The translations under genes were made by a program, and so were the position numbers. A stretch of 64,000 bases of DNA. It comes from Thiorhodovibrio winogradskyi. GTDB lineage: Bacteria; Pseudomonadota; Gammaproteobacteria; Chromatiales; Chromatiaceae. Below are positions 27,918 to 39,493 of the stretch, one piece after another; the stretch's first letter is position 1, and the number at the start of each line of letters is the position of its first letter. The notes below the pieces were generated by a model. That model made no database searches and was not told where the DNA came from. It worked only from the letters and a program-made list of their open reading frames with translations. Location: contig NZ_CP121472.1 of assembly GCF_036208045.1 (NCBI RefSeq), positions 248,001 to 312,000 on the forward strand, given 5' to 3'.

Positions 27918-28729
27918 TGAAGTTTGAATCGACCGAATATGCGCTCTGGCGTCGCCGCACGCCCGCGGCCGAGCTGTTGCGCTGGCTGGCCTGGCTGCTG
28001 GCGGTGCTGCTGTTTGTGCTGTGCTGGGAGGCGATGACGGCCAACCAGATTTGGGCTTTTGTCTGGGATGCGCCGCGTCAGGCTGGCGATCTGTTCTCGC
28101 GCATGGTGCCGCCGCGCTGGTCTTACCTCGATCAGCTCTGGCGCCCACTGTGGGACACCATCAATATCGCCACCTTGGGCACCGGGCTTGGGCTCATCAT
28201 CGCCGCCCCGGTGGGCTTTCTCGCTGCCCGCAATACCAGCCCGAACGCCCTGTTGATCCGCCCGCTGGCGCTCTTGATGATTGTCACCTCGCGTTCGGTC
28301 AATTCATTGATCTGGGCGCTGCTGTTGGTCACCATCCTTGGTCCCGGCCTGCTGGCCGGTGTCATCGCCATCGCCCTGCGCTCCATTGGCTTTATCGGCA
28401 AACTGCTCTACGAGGCCATTGAGGAGATTGATCTCAAGCCTGTCGAGGCCGTGCGCGCCACCGGCGCCAGCCCACTGCAAGTGCTTGACTACGGAATAGT
28501 ACCGCAGATTCTGCCAGCCTTTGCCGGCATTGCTTTGTTCCGCTGGGATATCAACATCCGCGAATCCACCGTGCTCGGCTTGGTCGGCGCCGGCGGCATC
28601 GGACTGCAGCTCAAGGCCTCGGTCGATACCCTTGCCTGGCCGCGGGTCACACTAATTTTCTTGTTGATTCTGGCCACTGTGCTGATCAGCGAGTGGATCA
28701 GCGCGGCGGTGCGCCAGCGGTTGATCTGA
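27917..28729 (+). CDS. phnE: Phosphonate-type ABC transporter permease, second copy
   Basis: Second PhnE-family permease, 270 residues, paralogous to the preceding gene. It has the same EAA loop (EAVRATGASPLQVLDYGIVP) and C-terminal block (FRWDINIRESTVLGLVGAGG). The ATG at 27917 overlaps the upstream TGA (ATGA), and is preferred over an earlier in-frame start at 27893. It ends the transporter operon: the following ~380 bp hold no transport or catabolic gene. Without C-P lyase, phosphonatase or phosphite dehydrogenase nearby, the use of the imported compound is unknown. Confidence 0.93.
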   Translation: MKFESTEYALWRRRTPAAELLRWLAWLLAVLLFVLCWEAMTANQIWAFVWDAPRQAGDLFSRMVPPRWSYLDQLWRPLWDTINIATLGTGLGLIIAAPVGFLAARNTSPNALLIRPLALLMIVTSRSVNSLIWALLLVTILGPGLLAGVIAIALRSIGFIGKLLYEAIEEIDLKPVEAVRATGASPLQVLDYGIVPQILPAFAGIALFRWDINIRESTVLGLVGAGGIGLQLKASVDTLAWPRVTLIFLLILATVLISEWISAAVRQRLI

Positions 28730-29109
28730 ACCGATCATGTGTTTGGCAAGGCCGACAGGCGCCAAGCTGTGACCCAGCCGCCATCAATCTAATCAGGTCC
28801 CGTTAAGACGATATGCCAAAGCTGCGATTCAGGCTCACCCATCCGCTAGTATCAATAGCACGGCCGAAGTCAAAAATACTGCCACAAAGAATGCGGATTT
28901 GTGACAAGGCTCCCAGCCAGTGAGCCAGCGCCTGACTATGCTTGATTTACCGGGCCGCCCAAATTGACGGTCTTGTTCAAACTCACGGCACACCGCCCGG
29001 AAACTCGAATCATCTGCAAACTCCGACCTGTGGCTGGGGCCGCTTTGGCGATGAGCGCCTCCAAGGAGTCAGCAGACTGTTGTTTCTTGACTCTTGGGAG
29101 TACTGGACG
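28730..29109. other. Intergenic region after the phn transporter
   Basis: A 380-bp stretch between phnE and the small unknown gene. I see no convincing gene, RNA or strong hairpin in it. A plus-strand frame starting at 28942 runs into the unknown gene but lacks a Shine-Dalgarno sequence and looks non-coding before 29110. Confidence 0.5.
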
Positions 29110-29412
29110 ATGCGCACCTGGTTCATCAAACAAGATCACCCCAACGGAGGTGTTCTGAGCTTTATTGGAAACCCCGCGTTCGAGGCCGATTGGATGCTGT
29201 GCGCGGACCCGCCCACCGAGGACACCCAGCCGCTAAATTCTCACGTCAACGAGGAAAGCTGCTGGTTCCGCACCGACGAGGACGATGACCACCTGATTGT
29301 GCAACTCTTCAACCTCAGGTGGCAGAATACGCCGCCAAGACCCGAATACGCACGGAAGCTGTTGGCGAAAGCGGTCAACGAAATCAACGAAAACATTGGC
29401 GAGCGTTTTTAA
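29110..29412 (+). CDS. Hypothetical acidic protein
   Basis: A 100-residue protein I do not recognise. It begins MRTWFIKQDHPNGGVLSFIG, is rich in acidic and aromatic residues (FRTDEDDDHLIVQLFNLRWQ), and ends in a predicted helix (EYARKLLAKAVNEINENIG). No signal peptide or membrane segment is visible, so it should be cytoplasmic. The start at 29110 is supported by GGGAG eight bases upstream. It is convergent with the AraC-type regulator, with no partner in the same direction. The composition looks like a real coding sequence. Confidence 0.6.
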   Translation: MRTWFIKQDHPNGGVLSFIGNPAFEADWMLCADPPTEDTQPLNSHVNEESCWFRTDEDDDHLIVQLFNLRWQNTPPRPEYARKLLAKAVNEINENIGERF

Positions 29413-29601
29413 AACCTAGGCGCCATAAGCATTCTCAACCCCGACGGCAGAGGCCGCTGAAGCGCAGCGCCTGTGCCGTTTTTTGCGGCACGGCAGACTG
29501 CGGCAAATCAAATTGTGTTTGGATGTTGGCCGGCTGGGCTTCACCATTGGCATGTCGCCAGTGGGGCGCGGACCGCATGCATGGAGGCGCTTGGAGATTG
29601 C

Positions 29602-30744
29602 CTAGGACACGGACAGGCTGATGTGAGCCTGATAAGTTCGCGATGGCTTGCTCCCCGCGGCACTTGAGCAAATCAAGGGCGCCGCTGACAGTCTCTGGAC
29701 CTGGCGAGCAAGCGTTTGCGATGGCAGCTCGCCAAACAACTCCTTGTACTCGCGCGAGAACCGGCTCGGATGGCGAAAACCGTGAGTCAGTGCCATTTCC
29801 GCGACCCGAACCGATCCGGGCTCGGCCGCGGCCAGGTTGCGCCGCACCTGATGTAATCGGTAAACCCTGACGAAACGCAGCGGACTCAGACCAAAGCGCT
29901 CTTCGAAGGCATACTCAAGTGTTCTTTGCTTGGCTCCCGTCACCCGGCAGAGATCCCCCACGCTTGGAATTGGCACGCTGGCGTCAGTCAAATAGGCCAG
30001 CGCCTGACCGATGACGGCAGAACGCGACACCCCGCCTCGAGGCGGAGGCAGCTTGCGACTTGGTGGTCGACACAGCTCAACCAGGCGCCGTGGCAATTGG
30101 TGCTCGAGAAGCTCGGTCAGCCGCTCCGCTTTCTCCGCATTGGGTCGCGCTTTGCGGATAATTCCGCGCTTGTCCGGCCCCTTGGCATCGCAGCGGCGCT
30201 CCCGTGGCCCCGCGGATGCAAGGATTTGATCGAGCCAGTCGGAAAAAGCGGAAAAAGTCTCGGGCTCCACGGCCAAACCATTCCGTCGGTTGGCCGTTTC
30301 CATCAGTGCCTTGATCCCCGGATCCTGTTCTGCGTCCTGTCCCAGCTGGCGCTGGAGGAAGTCAAGGTCGATTAGCAAGATAAAATGCGCAGAATCGGCG
30401 TCGACAATGGCATCAAGTGCTCCGGGTGCACTCAAGCGAATGACGGAGGGTTGAGGATCGTGCCCGTCGTAACGGGTGCGCTCTCCTAGTTGCAGGGGAA
30501 CCACGACAACCAGCATGCCCGGTGGTGAGATGCCGCGCAGGCGCGTTGGAGCCGAAAAATGCTCTCGGTAGAGCACCACGGACTTGGTTGCCACATAATG
30601 TTTTCGATTGTAGAACCCCTTTGTTCCCAGGGGCTCCGAAAGCACTTCCCAAGGCCTAGAGGTCGCCTCGAAAATAATCGGGTCGTCGGTTTCGATGTAG
30701 CCGCAGGCCAGGCCGCGACTACCGTCAAAGATGTCGCCTTTCAT
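29602..30744 (-). CDS. AraC-family transcriptional regulator
   Basis: A 380-residue regulator. A ligand- or sensor-type N-terminal domain of about 230 residues has no recognisable motif, although it contains the core-like stretch SAHFILLIDLDFLQRQLG. The C-terminal AraC double helix-turn-helix spans roughly residues 255-345, with VGDLCRVTGAKQRTLEYAFE in the first helix pair and the signature FRHPSRFSREYKELFGELPS. GAGGAG lies seven bases before the ATG at 30744, favouring it over the ATG at 30750. The overall architecture recalls EutR-like or OruR/ArgR-like regulators. The target is unknown; neighbours are an unknown gene and a hybrid kinase 272 bp upstream. Confidence 0.9.
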   Translation of the reverse strand: MKGDIFDGSRGLACGYIETDDPIIFEATSRPWEVLSEPLGTKGFYNRKHYVATKSVVLYREHFSAPTRLRGISPPGMLVVVVPLQLGERTRYDGHDPQPSVIRLSAPGALDAIVDADSAHFILLIDLDFLQRQLGQDAEQDPGIKALMETANRRNGLAVEPETFSAFSDWLDQILASAGPRERRCDAKGPDKRGIIRKARPNAEKAERLTELLEHQLPRRLVELCRPPSRKLPPPRGGVSRSAVIGQALAYLTDASVPIPSVGDLCRVTGAKQRTLEYAFEERFGLSPLRFVRVYRLHQVRRNLAAAEPGSVRVAEMALTHGFRHPSRFSREYKELFGELPSQTLARQVQRLSAAPLICSSAAGSKPSRTYQAHISLSVS

Positions 30745-31016
30745 CTGCATGCTCCTCGTCCTGCTGGTTCAACTCCCAAGGGGGACAAGCTAAGGCCTAT
30801 GGTGTTGCTCATAGTATGTCAGCCATGGTAAGGGTAGTAGGAGACGATGGGCAGATGAAAACACATTATTTTCATCATTGCGCGGTTTGGTTGCGTTTTT
30901 GCGGTCGCACTCACAAAACAGCCAACTTGGCAAGGGTGCCGATTCGCGCCCCGCTGGCGGCAGGGCTGCTCTCCAGACAGGAACCGCCGATCAACTTTGA
31001 GCCGCTGATATTGAGT

Positions 31017-33659
31017 TTAATCCGCGGGCGAGACGGGATGACCGGCCTGGCGTTTCCCGATGGCGTCGCTCACATCGGCATAAGTCTGCCTGAGCTCGGC
31101 GACCAATGCGGGCAGTGGGTCAGCGCGAGCATCCAGCAGCTCTGGGGCTGCGTTCAGAGCCTGTTCCAGACGCGCTGCCACCTCAGCCATGGCGGTCGCC
31201 CGGGTGTTGGCCGCTACCCCCTTTAGCCGATGTGCCTGTGCGCGCGCCGCCTGCCAGTCGTGGGTGGCAATGGCGGTGATGATCTGCTCGATCAGTCGCT
31301 GCGCGGACTCCACAAAGAGCATTAATAGCTCGCGCACTTCCTCGGGCGCTAGAACTGCGTCGAACTCACTGAGGTCAAGGCATGCAGGAACACCCGCTGG
31401 TTCCTCAAGGGTCGCTTGCGCGAGCTGCGCTGGCCGCGCACCTGGCTGGTTAGCAACAAGCGAGCCGCCAGACGGGTTGGCCATGGCGGACGCAGGTGCG
31501 AGCCAACGCGCCAGCACAGCCGAGAGTGCATTGAGGGTAATGGGCTTGGCGAGCAGGTCGTTCATGCCCGCGGCGCGAATGCGCTCCTGCTCGGACTCGG
31601 TCACTCCGGCTGTCAACGCGACGACCGGCAGCTCCGCCCAGGCGGGGTTGGCGCGAATGTGCGCAGTGGCGGTCAGCCCATCCATGCGCGGCATCTGCAC
31701 ATCCATGAGCACCAGATCGAAGGCTGCTGCCGCCAGGTGTTCCAGGCCCTGCTCACCATCCTCCGCCATCGTCACCTCAGCGCCGAAGATGCGCAGCATA
31801 TCGGCCACAACACGCTGATTGATGGGGTGATCTTCCACCACTAACACCCGGGCTGCGCCAAGATCAAGCACTTCTTGCAGCCCTGCAGTCTCCGTCACGG
31901 CCGGCAGTTGCGCGATATCAAACCAGAGCGCGAAAGAAAAACGACTCCCATGGCCTGGGCTGCTGTCAACCCGCAAATTCCCGCCCATGCGCTCGACCAG
32001 ATAGCGGCTGATACTGAGTCCCAGCCCGGTGCCCCCGAAACGCCGCGCGATGGAGTCCTCACCTTGGGCAAAGGGCTCGAACAACCGTGCCTGGGTGGCT
32101 TTATCCATGCCCATGCCGGTATCCCTGACAGTAAAGCATAGCTGGGCGCGCGATTTCGCGGCCGCGAGTTGCTTGACGCTGAGGCCAATCTCTCCACTCT
32201 CGGTGAATTTGACCGCGTTGTTCATCAGGTTGGCAAGCACCTGGCGCAGTCGGTGGGCATCGCCGAGCAGCCATTGCGGCACTTGTGGGTCGATATCCAC
32301 GCGTTGACGCAAACCCTTGGACTTGGCCAGGGGCGCGAAAAGCGTGCTCGCGGCAGCCATCAAATCGCCCAAATCAAAGGGCGCGGCAATGAGCTTCAGC
32401 TGTCCGGCTTCGATCTTGGAGTGATCAAGAATATCATCGAGAATGGCCAGCAGATGATGGCCGGACTCATGCATCTGCTCGAGATACTCCCGCGTCCCAT
32501 CGTCGAGCGGGCCGCGTAGGGCCAGCTCGGACAGGCCGATGATGCCATTCATGGGCGTGCGGATTTCGTGACTCATGTGCGCGAGAAAGCGCATTTTCGC
32601 CTGCGCGGCGGCCTCGGCGGCAACCTGAGCGCGCTTAAGTTCGGTTACGTCGTAAAAGGTTACCAGAAAGCGCGTCTGAGTGTTTCCATCGCCAACATCC
32701 AGTGCCACGGTTCCGGCCATGAACAACCGCGAGAGCCTGTCCTTGCAGTGCACGCGGATTTCGACCGTCGCGCTGGTATCGCCGGTCTCTGCCGCGCGCT
32801 GCGCGTGTCGTCCCCAAATGTTCTGAATCCATTGTCGATAGTCGGGATCGGGGTAGGCCAGCAGCCACCATTGCTCCAGGGTCGGCATCTCTTTGAGTGT
32901 GTAGCCGATCGTCCGTTCAAAAGCAGGATTGATACTCAGAACGCGGCCCTGGGTATCGATAATCAGCTGCGGCACGGGCGAGGCCTGAATGATCGCCTCG
33001 ACCGTCTCGAGCAGCCGTTGCAGACGGTCGCGTTCGCGCTCGAGCGCACGGCCATTCTCGATGCGCTGCTCCTGCATACGAAACACCAAGCCAAGCACCA
33101 GGCTGAAAATAGGCAGCACCACCAGAAAGGGCAGCGCGATCCGACCCAGCACTTGCGCCCGCACGGCGCCCGGCAGCACCACGACCCAGGTCAGCGCCAG
33201 CAGATGCACCCCAAGGCCAAAGGGTGCCAGAGTGACCCAATTGATTGGCCACCGCAGGCGCTGGCACAGGTAGCGAAAACCGACACCCAACGCGGCCGCG
33301 GTGAGCAGGGTGCCAATGCCCATGTAGACCCCAGGTCCGCCTAGCCAGAGGCGATAAATGCCGGCGATGAGTGCCGCGACTGCGGCGCTGATGGGGCCAC
33401 CAAAGAGCCCGGCCATGCTGAGCACGACCGAGCGACCGTCAAAGATGACGCCAGGCATCAGCGTCATGGGGTAGAGCATGCCGGCCAGTGCCACTAGGCC
33501 AAAGAGGGCGCCATCAAGCACCTGGGTCGCCAGGCGCTGACGCGGCAAGTGCGCGACCACCAGGTTGTGCACCAGCGCGAGTGCGAGCAGCAGTGTTGCG
33601 TTGTGGATTAAATCGCCGAGCGGAGCCATGGCGGAAGCATGTCCATCATTTCTGAACAC
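31017..33659 (-). CDS. Hybrid sensor histidine kinase with LytS-type membrane domain, PAS, HisKA, HATPase, receiver and Hpt
   Basis: Membrane-bound multi-step phosphorelay kinase, 880 residues. Domains in order: a multi-pass membrane region of about residues 15-200 resembling the 5TM LytS sensor domain; PAS at about 225-340; HisKA with phosphorylatable His364 in AHMSHEIRTPMNG; HATPase with DAHRLRQVLANLMNNAVKF and GGTGLGLSISR; a receiver with LMDVQMPRMDG; and a C-terminal Hpt with AHRLKGVAANTRA. It therefore carries a complete relay. The start is a GTG at 33659 or the ATG at 33629; neither has a good Shine-Dalgarno sequence. No response regulator is adjacent. The AraC-type gene 272 bp downstream is a conceivable but untested target. 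Confidence 0.92.
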   Translation of the reverse strand: MFRNDGHASAMAPLGDLIHNATLLLALALVHNLVVAHLPRQRLATQVLDGALFGLVALAGMLYPMTLMPGVIFDGRSVVLSMAGLFGGPISAAVAALIAGIYRLWLGGPGVYMGIGTLLTAAALGVGFRYLCQRLRWPINWVTLAPFGLGVHLLALTWVVVLPGAVRAQVLGRIALPFLVVLPIFSLVLGLVFRMQEQRIENGRALERERDRLQRLLETVEAIIQASPVPQLIIDTQGRVLSINPAFERTIGYTLKEMPTLEQWWLLAYPDPDYRQWIQNIWGRHAQRAAETGDTSATVEIRVHCKDRLSRLFMAGTVALDVGDGNTQTRFLVTFYDVTELKRAQVAAEAAAQAKMRFLAHMSHEIRTPMNGIIGLSELALRGPLDDGTREYLEQMHESGHHLLAILDDILDHSKIEAGQLKLIAAPFDLGDLMAAASTLFAPLAKSKGLRQRVDIDPQVPQWLLGDAHRLRQVLANLMNNAVKFTESGEIGLSVKQLAAAKSRAQLCFTVRDTGMGMDKATQARLFEPFAQGEDSIARRFGGTGLGLSISRYLVERMGGNLRVDSSPGHGSRFSFALWFDIAQLPAVTETAGLQEVLDLGAARVLVVEDHPINQRVVADMLRIFGAEVTMAEDGEQGLEHLAAAAFDLVLMDVQMPRMDGLTATAHIRANPAWAELPVVALTAGVTESEQERIRAAGMNDLLAKPITLNALSAVLARWLAPASAMANPSGGSLVANQPGARPAQLAQATLEEPAGVPACLDLSEFDAVLAPEEVRELLMLFVESAQRLIEQIITAIATHDWQAARAQAHRLKGVAANTRATAMAEVAARLEQALNAAPELLDARADPLPALVAELRQTYADVSDAIGKRQAGHPVSPAD

Positions 33660-33728
33660 TTGAATCGCTTATCGCAGGCCAGCCCCACTGCGACTTACCT
33701 TGGCTGGAAGAAGGAGGAGGGGCTTGAA

Positions 33729-34847
33729 TTAAACGGCTTTCGCCAGCGCCTCTAGAAATGCCTGATTTTCATCCGCTGTCCCCACGGTCACACGCAGACA
33801 ATCACGCAGTCGCGGATGGGCACCGTCGAGATTCTTGATCAGTACGCCTTGCGCCTTGAGACCCATGAACACCGGCCCGGCCGTTCCGTCCGGCAGACGC
33901 AGCAGAATAAAATTGGCCTCGCTCGGATAGACTTGCATGCCGTCCATCGCCGCCAGGGCCTTAGCCAGACGCTCGCGCTCCGCGCGGATCAGCCGGGTTT
34001 GGGCATCAAACACCTCGGCATGGCGTAATGCAAAGACCGCGCTGGCCTGGGTCAGCACATTAATGTTGTAGGGCAAGCGGGTTTTGTCAATCTCTTCAAT
34101 CCATTCCGGGGGACCAGCCAGATAGCCAAGCCGCAGCCCGGCCAGGCCCATTTTTGACACCGTGCGCAGCACCAGCAAATTGGGCCAGTCACCCAAGCGC
34201 GACAGAAAGCTGTGATCGGTGAAGGGCGCATAGGCCTCATCGACCACCACCAGTCCAGGGCTCGCCTCGATGATGCGCGCGATGCTGTCAGCCGCGAACA
34301 GATTGCCAGTGGGGTTGTTGGGGTAGGCAAGAAAGGTCAGAGCTGGCTGGTGTTCTTCGATGGCGGCCAGTGTCGCATCCAGGTCTAGCGCGAAATCCTC
34401 CGCCCGCAAGGGCACGCCGAGATAGTCGAGCCCGGCGACGGTCGCGATCATCCGATACATGACAAAGCCGGGCTCGACCGACAACAGGGTTCGCCCGGGG
34501 CCGCCGAGCGCCAGTGCCAGCATCTGTATGAGTTCGTCCGAGCCATTGCCAAGCACCAAGCCCATGCCGGCGGGTATCCCCATGGTGGCGCGCAGGGTGG
34601 TCCGCAACAGGCTCGCCTGGGGATCGGGGTAGCGATTCAGCGCCTGCTCGCGCAGCGCGGACAGCCAGGGCTCGCGCAGCTCCTCCGGCAAGGAATAGGG
34701 GTTTTCCATGGCATCGAGCTTGATCAGGCCGGTGGCGTCCGGCACATGGTAGGCGCTCAGCGCGCGGATGGCTGGCCGCACCAGGGTGTCAAGCGCCGCC
34801 GCACCGGCTGCATGGGCCGGGTTGCCAGTGATGATCTTGTCATTCAT
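33729..34847 (-). CDS. hisC: Histidinol-phosphate aminotransferase
   Basis: PLP enzyme of histidine synthesis, converting imidazole acetol phosphate to histidinol phosphate. The 372-residue class I/II aminotransferase shows NGSDELIQML, the cofactor region LAYPNNPTGN, VVDEAYAPF and the PLP-lysine segment RTVSKMGLAGLRLGY. AAGGAG lies before the ATG at 34847, preferred over a start at 34883 that would overlap hisD. It is 32 bp downstream of hisD; the order hisG-hisD-hisC is conserved after murA in many gammaproteobacteria. Confidence 0.95.
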   Translation of the reverse strand: MNDKIITGNPAHAAGAAALDTLVRPAIRALSAYHVPDATGLIKLDAMENPYSLPEELREPWLSALREQALNRYPDPQASLLRTTLRATMGIPAGMGLVLGNGSDELIQMLALALGGPGRTLLSVEPGFVMYRMIATVAGLDYLGVPLRAEDFALDLDATLAAIEEHQPALTFLAYPNNPTGNLFAADSIARIIEASPGLVVVDEAYAPFTDHSFLSRLGDWPNLLVLRTVSKMGLAGLRLGYLAGPPEWIEEIDKTRLPYNINVLTQASAVFALRHAEVFDAQTRLIRAERERLAKALAAMDGMQVYPSEANFILLRLPDGTAGPVFMGLKAQGVLIKNLDGAHPRLRDCLRVTVGTADENQAFLEALAKAV

Positions 34848-34879
34848 CGCCAGATCGCTCCTTAGGCCAGGTGTTCCGC

Positions 34880-36184
34880 TCAACCAGGGTCGCCACGCAA
34901 CTCAGCCGAGCGCGCGTGCGCCGTCAGCCCCTCGCCGCGTGCCAGCTTGCTCGCGGTGGCGGCCAGATTGGCGGCCCCAGCGGGCGAGGCCATGATGAGG
35001 CTGGAGCGTTTTTGAAAGTCATAGACGCCGAGCGGCGAGGAGAAGCGCGCGGTGCGCGAGGTCGGCAACACATGATTGGGCCCGGCGCAATAATCACCCA
35101 AGGCTTCGGCCGTATGGCGCCCCATGAAAATGGCCCCGGCGTGGCGAATTTTTGCAGCCAAGGCCTGGGGATCAGCCACCGAGAGCTCGAGATGCTCGGG
35201 TGCGATGCGGTTGGCCACCCTGGTGGCGTCGTCTTGGTCGCGCGCCAGGATGAGAGCGCCGCGCGAGGTCAGAGAGGTTGCTATCGTGTCCGCGCGCTCC
35301 ATGCCTGGCAATAGCCGCTCGATGCTGGCTAGCACCCGTTCGAGATAGGCCGCGTCCCAGCTGACCAGAATGGATTGAGCGTCTTCATCATGCTCGGCCT
35401 GGGAGAAGAGATCCATGGCGATCCAGTCTGGATCGGTCTGGCCATCACACAGAATCAGAATCTCCGAAGGGCCGGCAACCATGTCGATGCCAACTTGCCC
35501 AAAGACCGCGCGCTTGGCGGTGGCGACATAGATATTGCCGGGCCCGACCACCTTGTCGACCGCCGGAACTGTCTCGGTGCCATAGGCCAAGGCCGCGATC
35601 GCCTGCGCGCCGCCCAGGGCAAAGACCCGATCAACCCCGGCAATGGCGGCTGCCGCCAGTACCAGCTCGTTGAGTTCCCCGCGCGGCGTGGGTACGACCA
35701 TAATGAGTTCCGCCACGCCAGCAACCTTGGCCGGCACGGCGTTCATCAGGACCGAGGACGGATAGGCCGCCTTGCCGCCCGGCACATAAAGACCGACCCG
35801 GTCGAGCGGGGTAATCTTCTGCCCCAGCAGGGTGCCATCGGCCTCGATGTACTCCCAGCTTTGCAAGCGCTGACGCTCGGCGTAGGCGCGGATGCGCGCG
35901 GCGGCCAGATCAAGGGCTTCGCGTTGGGCAGCGGGTATTGCCCTAAGTGCTTGGCGCAGTCGTTCCAGCGGCAACTCCAGCGCGGCGGCACTGGTCGGTT
36001 GCCAGCCATCGAAGCGGCTGGTGTAGTCACACAATGCCGCATCGCCGCGCTGACGTACCTGCTCGATGATCTCGGCCACTCGCTGCCGCACGGCCGAATC
36101 AGAGACTGAATCCCAGGCCAACAGGGCGTCAAGCTGGGTGTTGAAGTCTGGATCTGTTGTGGACAAGCGCTGGATCTTTGGCAT
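34880..36184 (-). CDS. hisD: Histidinol dehydrogenase
   Basis: NAD-dependent four-electron oxidation of histidinol to histidine, the final two steps of the pathway, with a zinc cofactor. At 434 residues it has the usual length. Conserved blocks are [49 protein letters not shown], the catalytic Glu/His segment [10 protein letters not shown] and [20 protein letters not shown]. The ATG at 36184 matches the family N-terminus. It lies 111 bp after hisG on the minus strand and 32 bp before hisC. Confidence 0.96.
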   Translation of the reverse strand: MPKIQRLSTTDPDFNTQLDALLAWDSVSDSAVRQRVAEIIEQVRQRGDAALCDYTSRFDGWQPTSAAALELPLERLRQALRAIPAAQREALDLAAARIRAYAERQRLQSWEYIEADGTLLGQKITPLDRVGLYVPGGKAAYPSSVLMNAVPAKVAGVAELIMVVPTPRGELNELVLAAAAIAGVDRVFALGGAQAIAALAYGTETVPAVDKVVGPGNIYVATAKRAVFGQVGIDMVAGPSEILILCDGQTDPDWIAMDLFSQAEHDEDAQSILVSWDAAYLERVLASIERLLPGMERADTIATSLTSRGALILARDQDDATRVANRIAPEHLELSVADPQALAAKIRHAGAIFMGRHTAEALGDYCAGPNHVLPTSRTARFSSPLGVYDFQKRSSLIMASPAGAANLAATASKLARGEGLTAHARSAELRGDPG

Positions 36185-36295
36185 GATTTCTGTGCTAGCT
36201 GATCATTCAGGCGGTGTTTTATGCTGCTGGCCGGGACGCCAAGCCTGTCCTCGAGAATCAAGCGCTGTCGATGGACCGGGGCGCGGCAATTCGCT

Positions 36296-36937
36296 TCAGG
36301 CCCCAGAGTCAACAGCAGCGCGAATGTCGGTAATGAGCTGCATTACACGCTCGTGTTTCATCTTCCAGGAGGCCTTATTGACGATCAGGCGCGAGCTGAT
36401 GTCACAGATGTGCTCCAGAGGCACCAAACCGTTGGCTTTCAGGGTATTGCCACTTTCAACCAAGTCGACAATGAGGTCAGACAAGCCAACCAAGGGCGCG
36501 AGCTCCATGGAGCCGTAGAGCTTGATGATTTCGACCTGCTTGCCCTGGGTGGCGAAATGGCGCTCGGCGCAGCGGACATATTTAGTGGCGATGCGCAGCC
36601 GTCCAGGGCGCTGGCGCACCGCCTCCGGCTTGCCGGCCACCATCATGCGACAGCGTGCGATGCGCAGGTCGAGCGGTTCGTACAGGCCATCACCGCCATG
36701 CTCAAGCAGCACGTCCTTGCCAGCGATACCAACATCGGCCGCACCATATTGCACATAGGTGGGTACATCGCTGGCACGGATGATGACCAGCTTGACCTCT
36801 GGACTGTTGGTGTCAAGGATGAGCTTACGGCTGCGTTCTGGGTCGTCACGCGGCTCCACGCCAGCGGCAGCGAGCAGCGGCAGGGATTGCTCGAAGATGC
36901 GCCCTTTGGAAAGCGCGATGGTCAGTTGTTGGTTCAC
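36296..36937 (-). CDS. hisG: ATP phosphoribosyltransferase, short form (needs HisZ)
   Basis: First enzyme of histidine synthesis, joining ATP and PRPP. At 213 residues it is the short HisG form that lacks the C-terminal regulatory domain and normally works with HisZ, which is not in this window. Visible motifs: [18 protein letters not shown], the PRPP site region [19 protein letters not shown] and [12 protein letters not shown]. The start is a GTG at 36937, with AGGAG about ten bases upstream; the same frame stays open for another 63 codons that do not match the family. It follows murA in the conserved murA-hisG-hisD-hisC order. Confidence 0.95.
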   Translation of the reverse strand: MNQQLTIALSKGRIFEQSLPLLAAAGVEPRDDPERSRKLILDTNSPEVKLVIIRASDVPTYVQYGAADVGIAGKDVLLEHGGDGLYEPLDLRIARCRMMVAGKPEAVRQRPGRLRIATKYVRCAERHFATQGKQVEIIKLYGSMELAPLVGLSDLIVDLVESGNTLKANGLVPLEHICDISSRLIVNKASWKMKHERVMQLITDIRAAVDSGA

Positions 36938-37010
36938 CCTGGCTGACTCCTGGATGCTGGGCGGCTGTTGTGCATGTTTCGCTGTTGTCAGTTTTCGTTG
37001 TTGACCTGTC

Positions 37011-38718
<1,708 letters not shown>

Positions 38719-38791
38719 GGCATCCTAACTTGATGAACTGAAAACGGTGAGGGCATGAAATTGATTCCTAGGGTGAGCGCGACCATTAGCA

Positions 38792-39400
38792 TCAGGTGGT
38801 CGATAGGCTTTTGGCACGCAACTCCCGAATCAGGCCATCGATGCCATCGCGCCCGATGATGGAGCGGAACTGGCCGCGATAGTTTGAAATCAGGCTGACA
38901 TTTTCAATCACCACGTCGTAGACCTTCCAGCTCCCCCTCTTGTTGTGCAGACGGTAGTCAACCGGAATGGCCGAGCTGCCGGGAGCGCGAACCTGGGTGG
39001 GAACAATGACAGTCCCATCACGGGTGCCCGGCTTGGCGGTCTGATAGACGATCTCCTGGCCGGAATACTTGAGCAGGGCCGTCGCATAGGTGCGAACCAG
39101 CACCTCGCGGAAGGCGTCGGTCAGGGCCTTGTGCTGCGCTGGCGTGGCCTGGCGCCAATCGCGCCCGACGGTTGACTGGGTAATCAGCTCAAAATCAAAA
39201 TGCGGGGCCACAATGCGGCCAACCAACTCGTAAATGATCTCGGGCTGACGATCCACTTCCGCGCGTCTCGCCTCCAGCGTCGAGAGCATCTTCTCTGCAG
39301 TATTGCGCACCAGATCCGTTGGAGATTCCTCCGCCAGTGACGTTCCAATCGCCGCCAGCATCAAAAGGACGCCAAGCGCGAAAAACTTTAACTGTTGCAT
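38792..39400 (-). CDS. mlaC: Periplasmic phospholipid-binding protein MlaC
   Basis: Periplasmic carrier that shuttles phospholipids between the outer-membrane MlaA complex and MlaFEDB. The 202-residue protein has a signal peptide (FFALGVLLMLAAIGTSLA) and the Tol-Ttg2 family blocks APHFDFELITQSTVGRDW, LTDAFREVLVRTYATALLKY and WKVYDVVIENVSLISNYR. The ATG at 39400 is supported by GGAG and by placing the signal peptide first; an earlier start at 39478 is less likely. It follows mlaD by 93 bp. Confidence 0.95.
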   Translation of the reverse strand: MQQLKFFALGVLLMLAAIGTSLAEESPTDLVRNTAEKMLSTLEARRAEVDRQPEIIYELVGRIVAPHFDFELITQSTVGRDWRQATPAQHKALTDAFREVLVRTYATALLKYSGQEIVYQTAKPGTRDGTVIVPTQVRAPGSSAIPVDYRLHNKRGSWKVYDVVIENVSLISNYRGQFRSIIGRDGIDGLIRELRAKSLSTT

Positions 39401-39493
39401 GCCAAGTCTCCGTAAAGCTAAGTCACCACCCAAGTCTTTGACGCGCGTCTTTCGCTGATTACAGCGACCCGCGTTCATTTCTTAAATAGCGTC

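Noticed and set aside
29473-29491. Hairpin GTGCCG/CGGCAC between the unknown gene and the AraC-type gene
   Set aside because: The stem is only six base pairs and the T-tract lies in the loop rather than after the stem, so it is not a convincing terminator.
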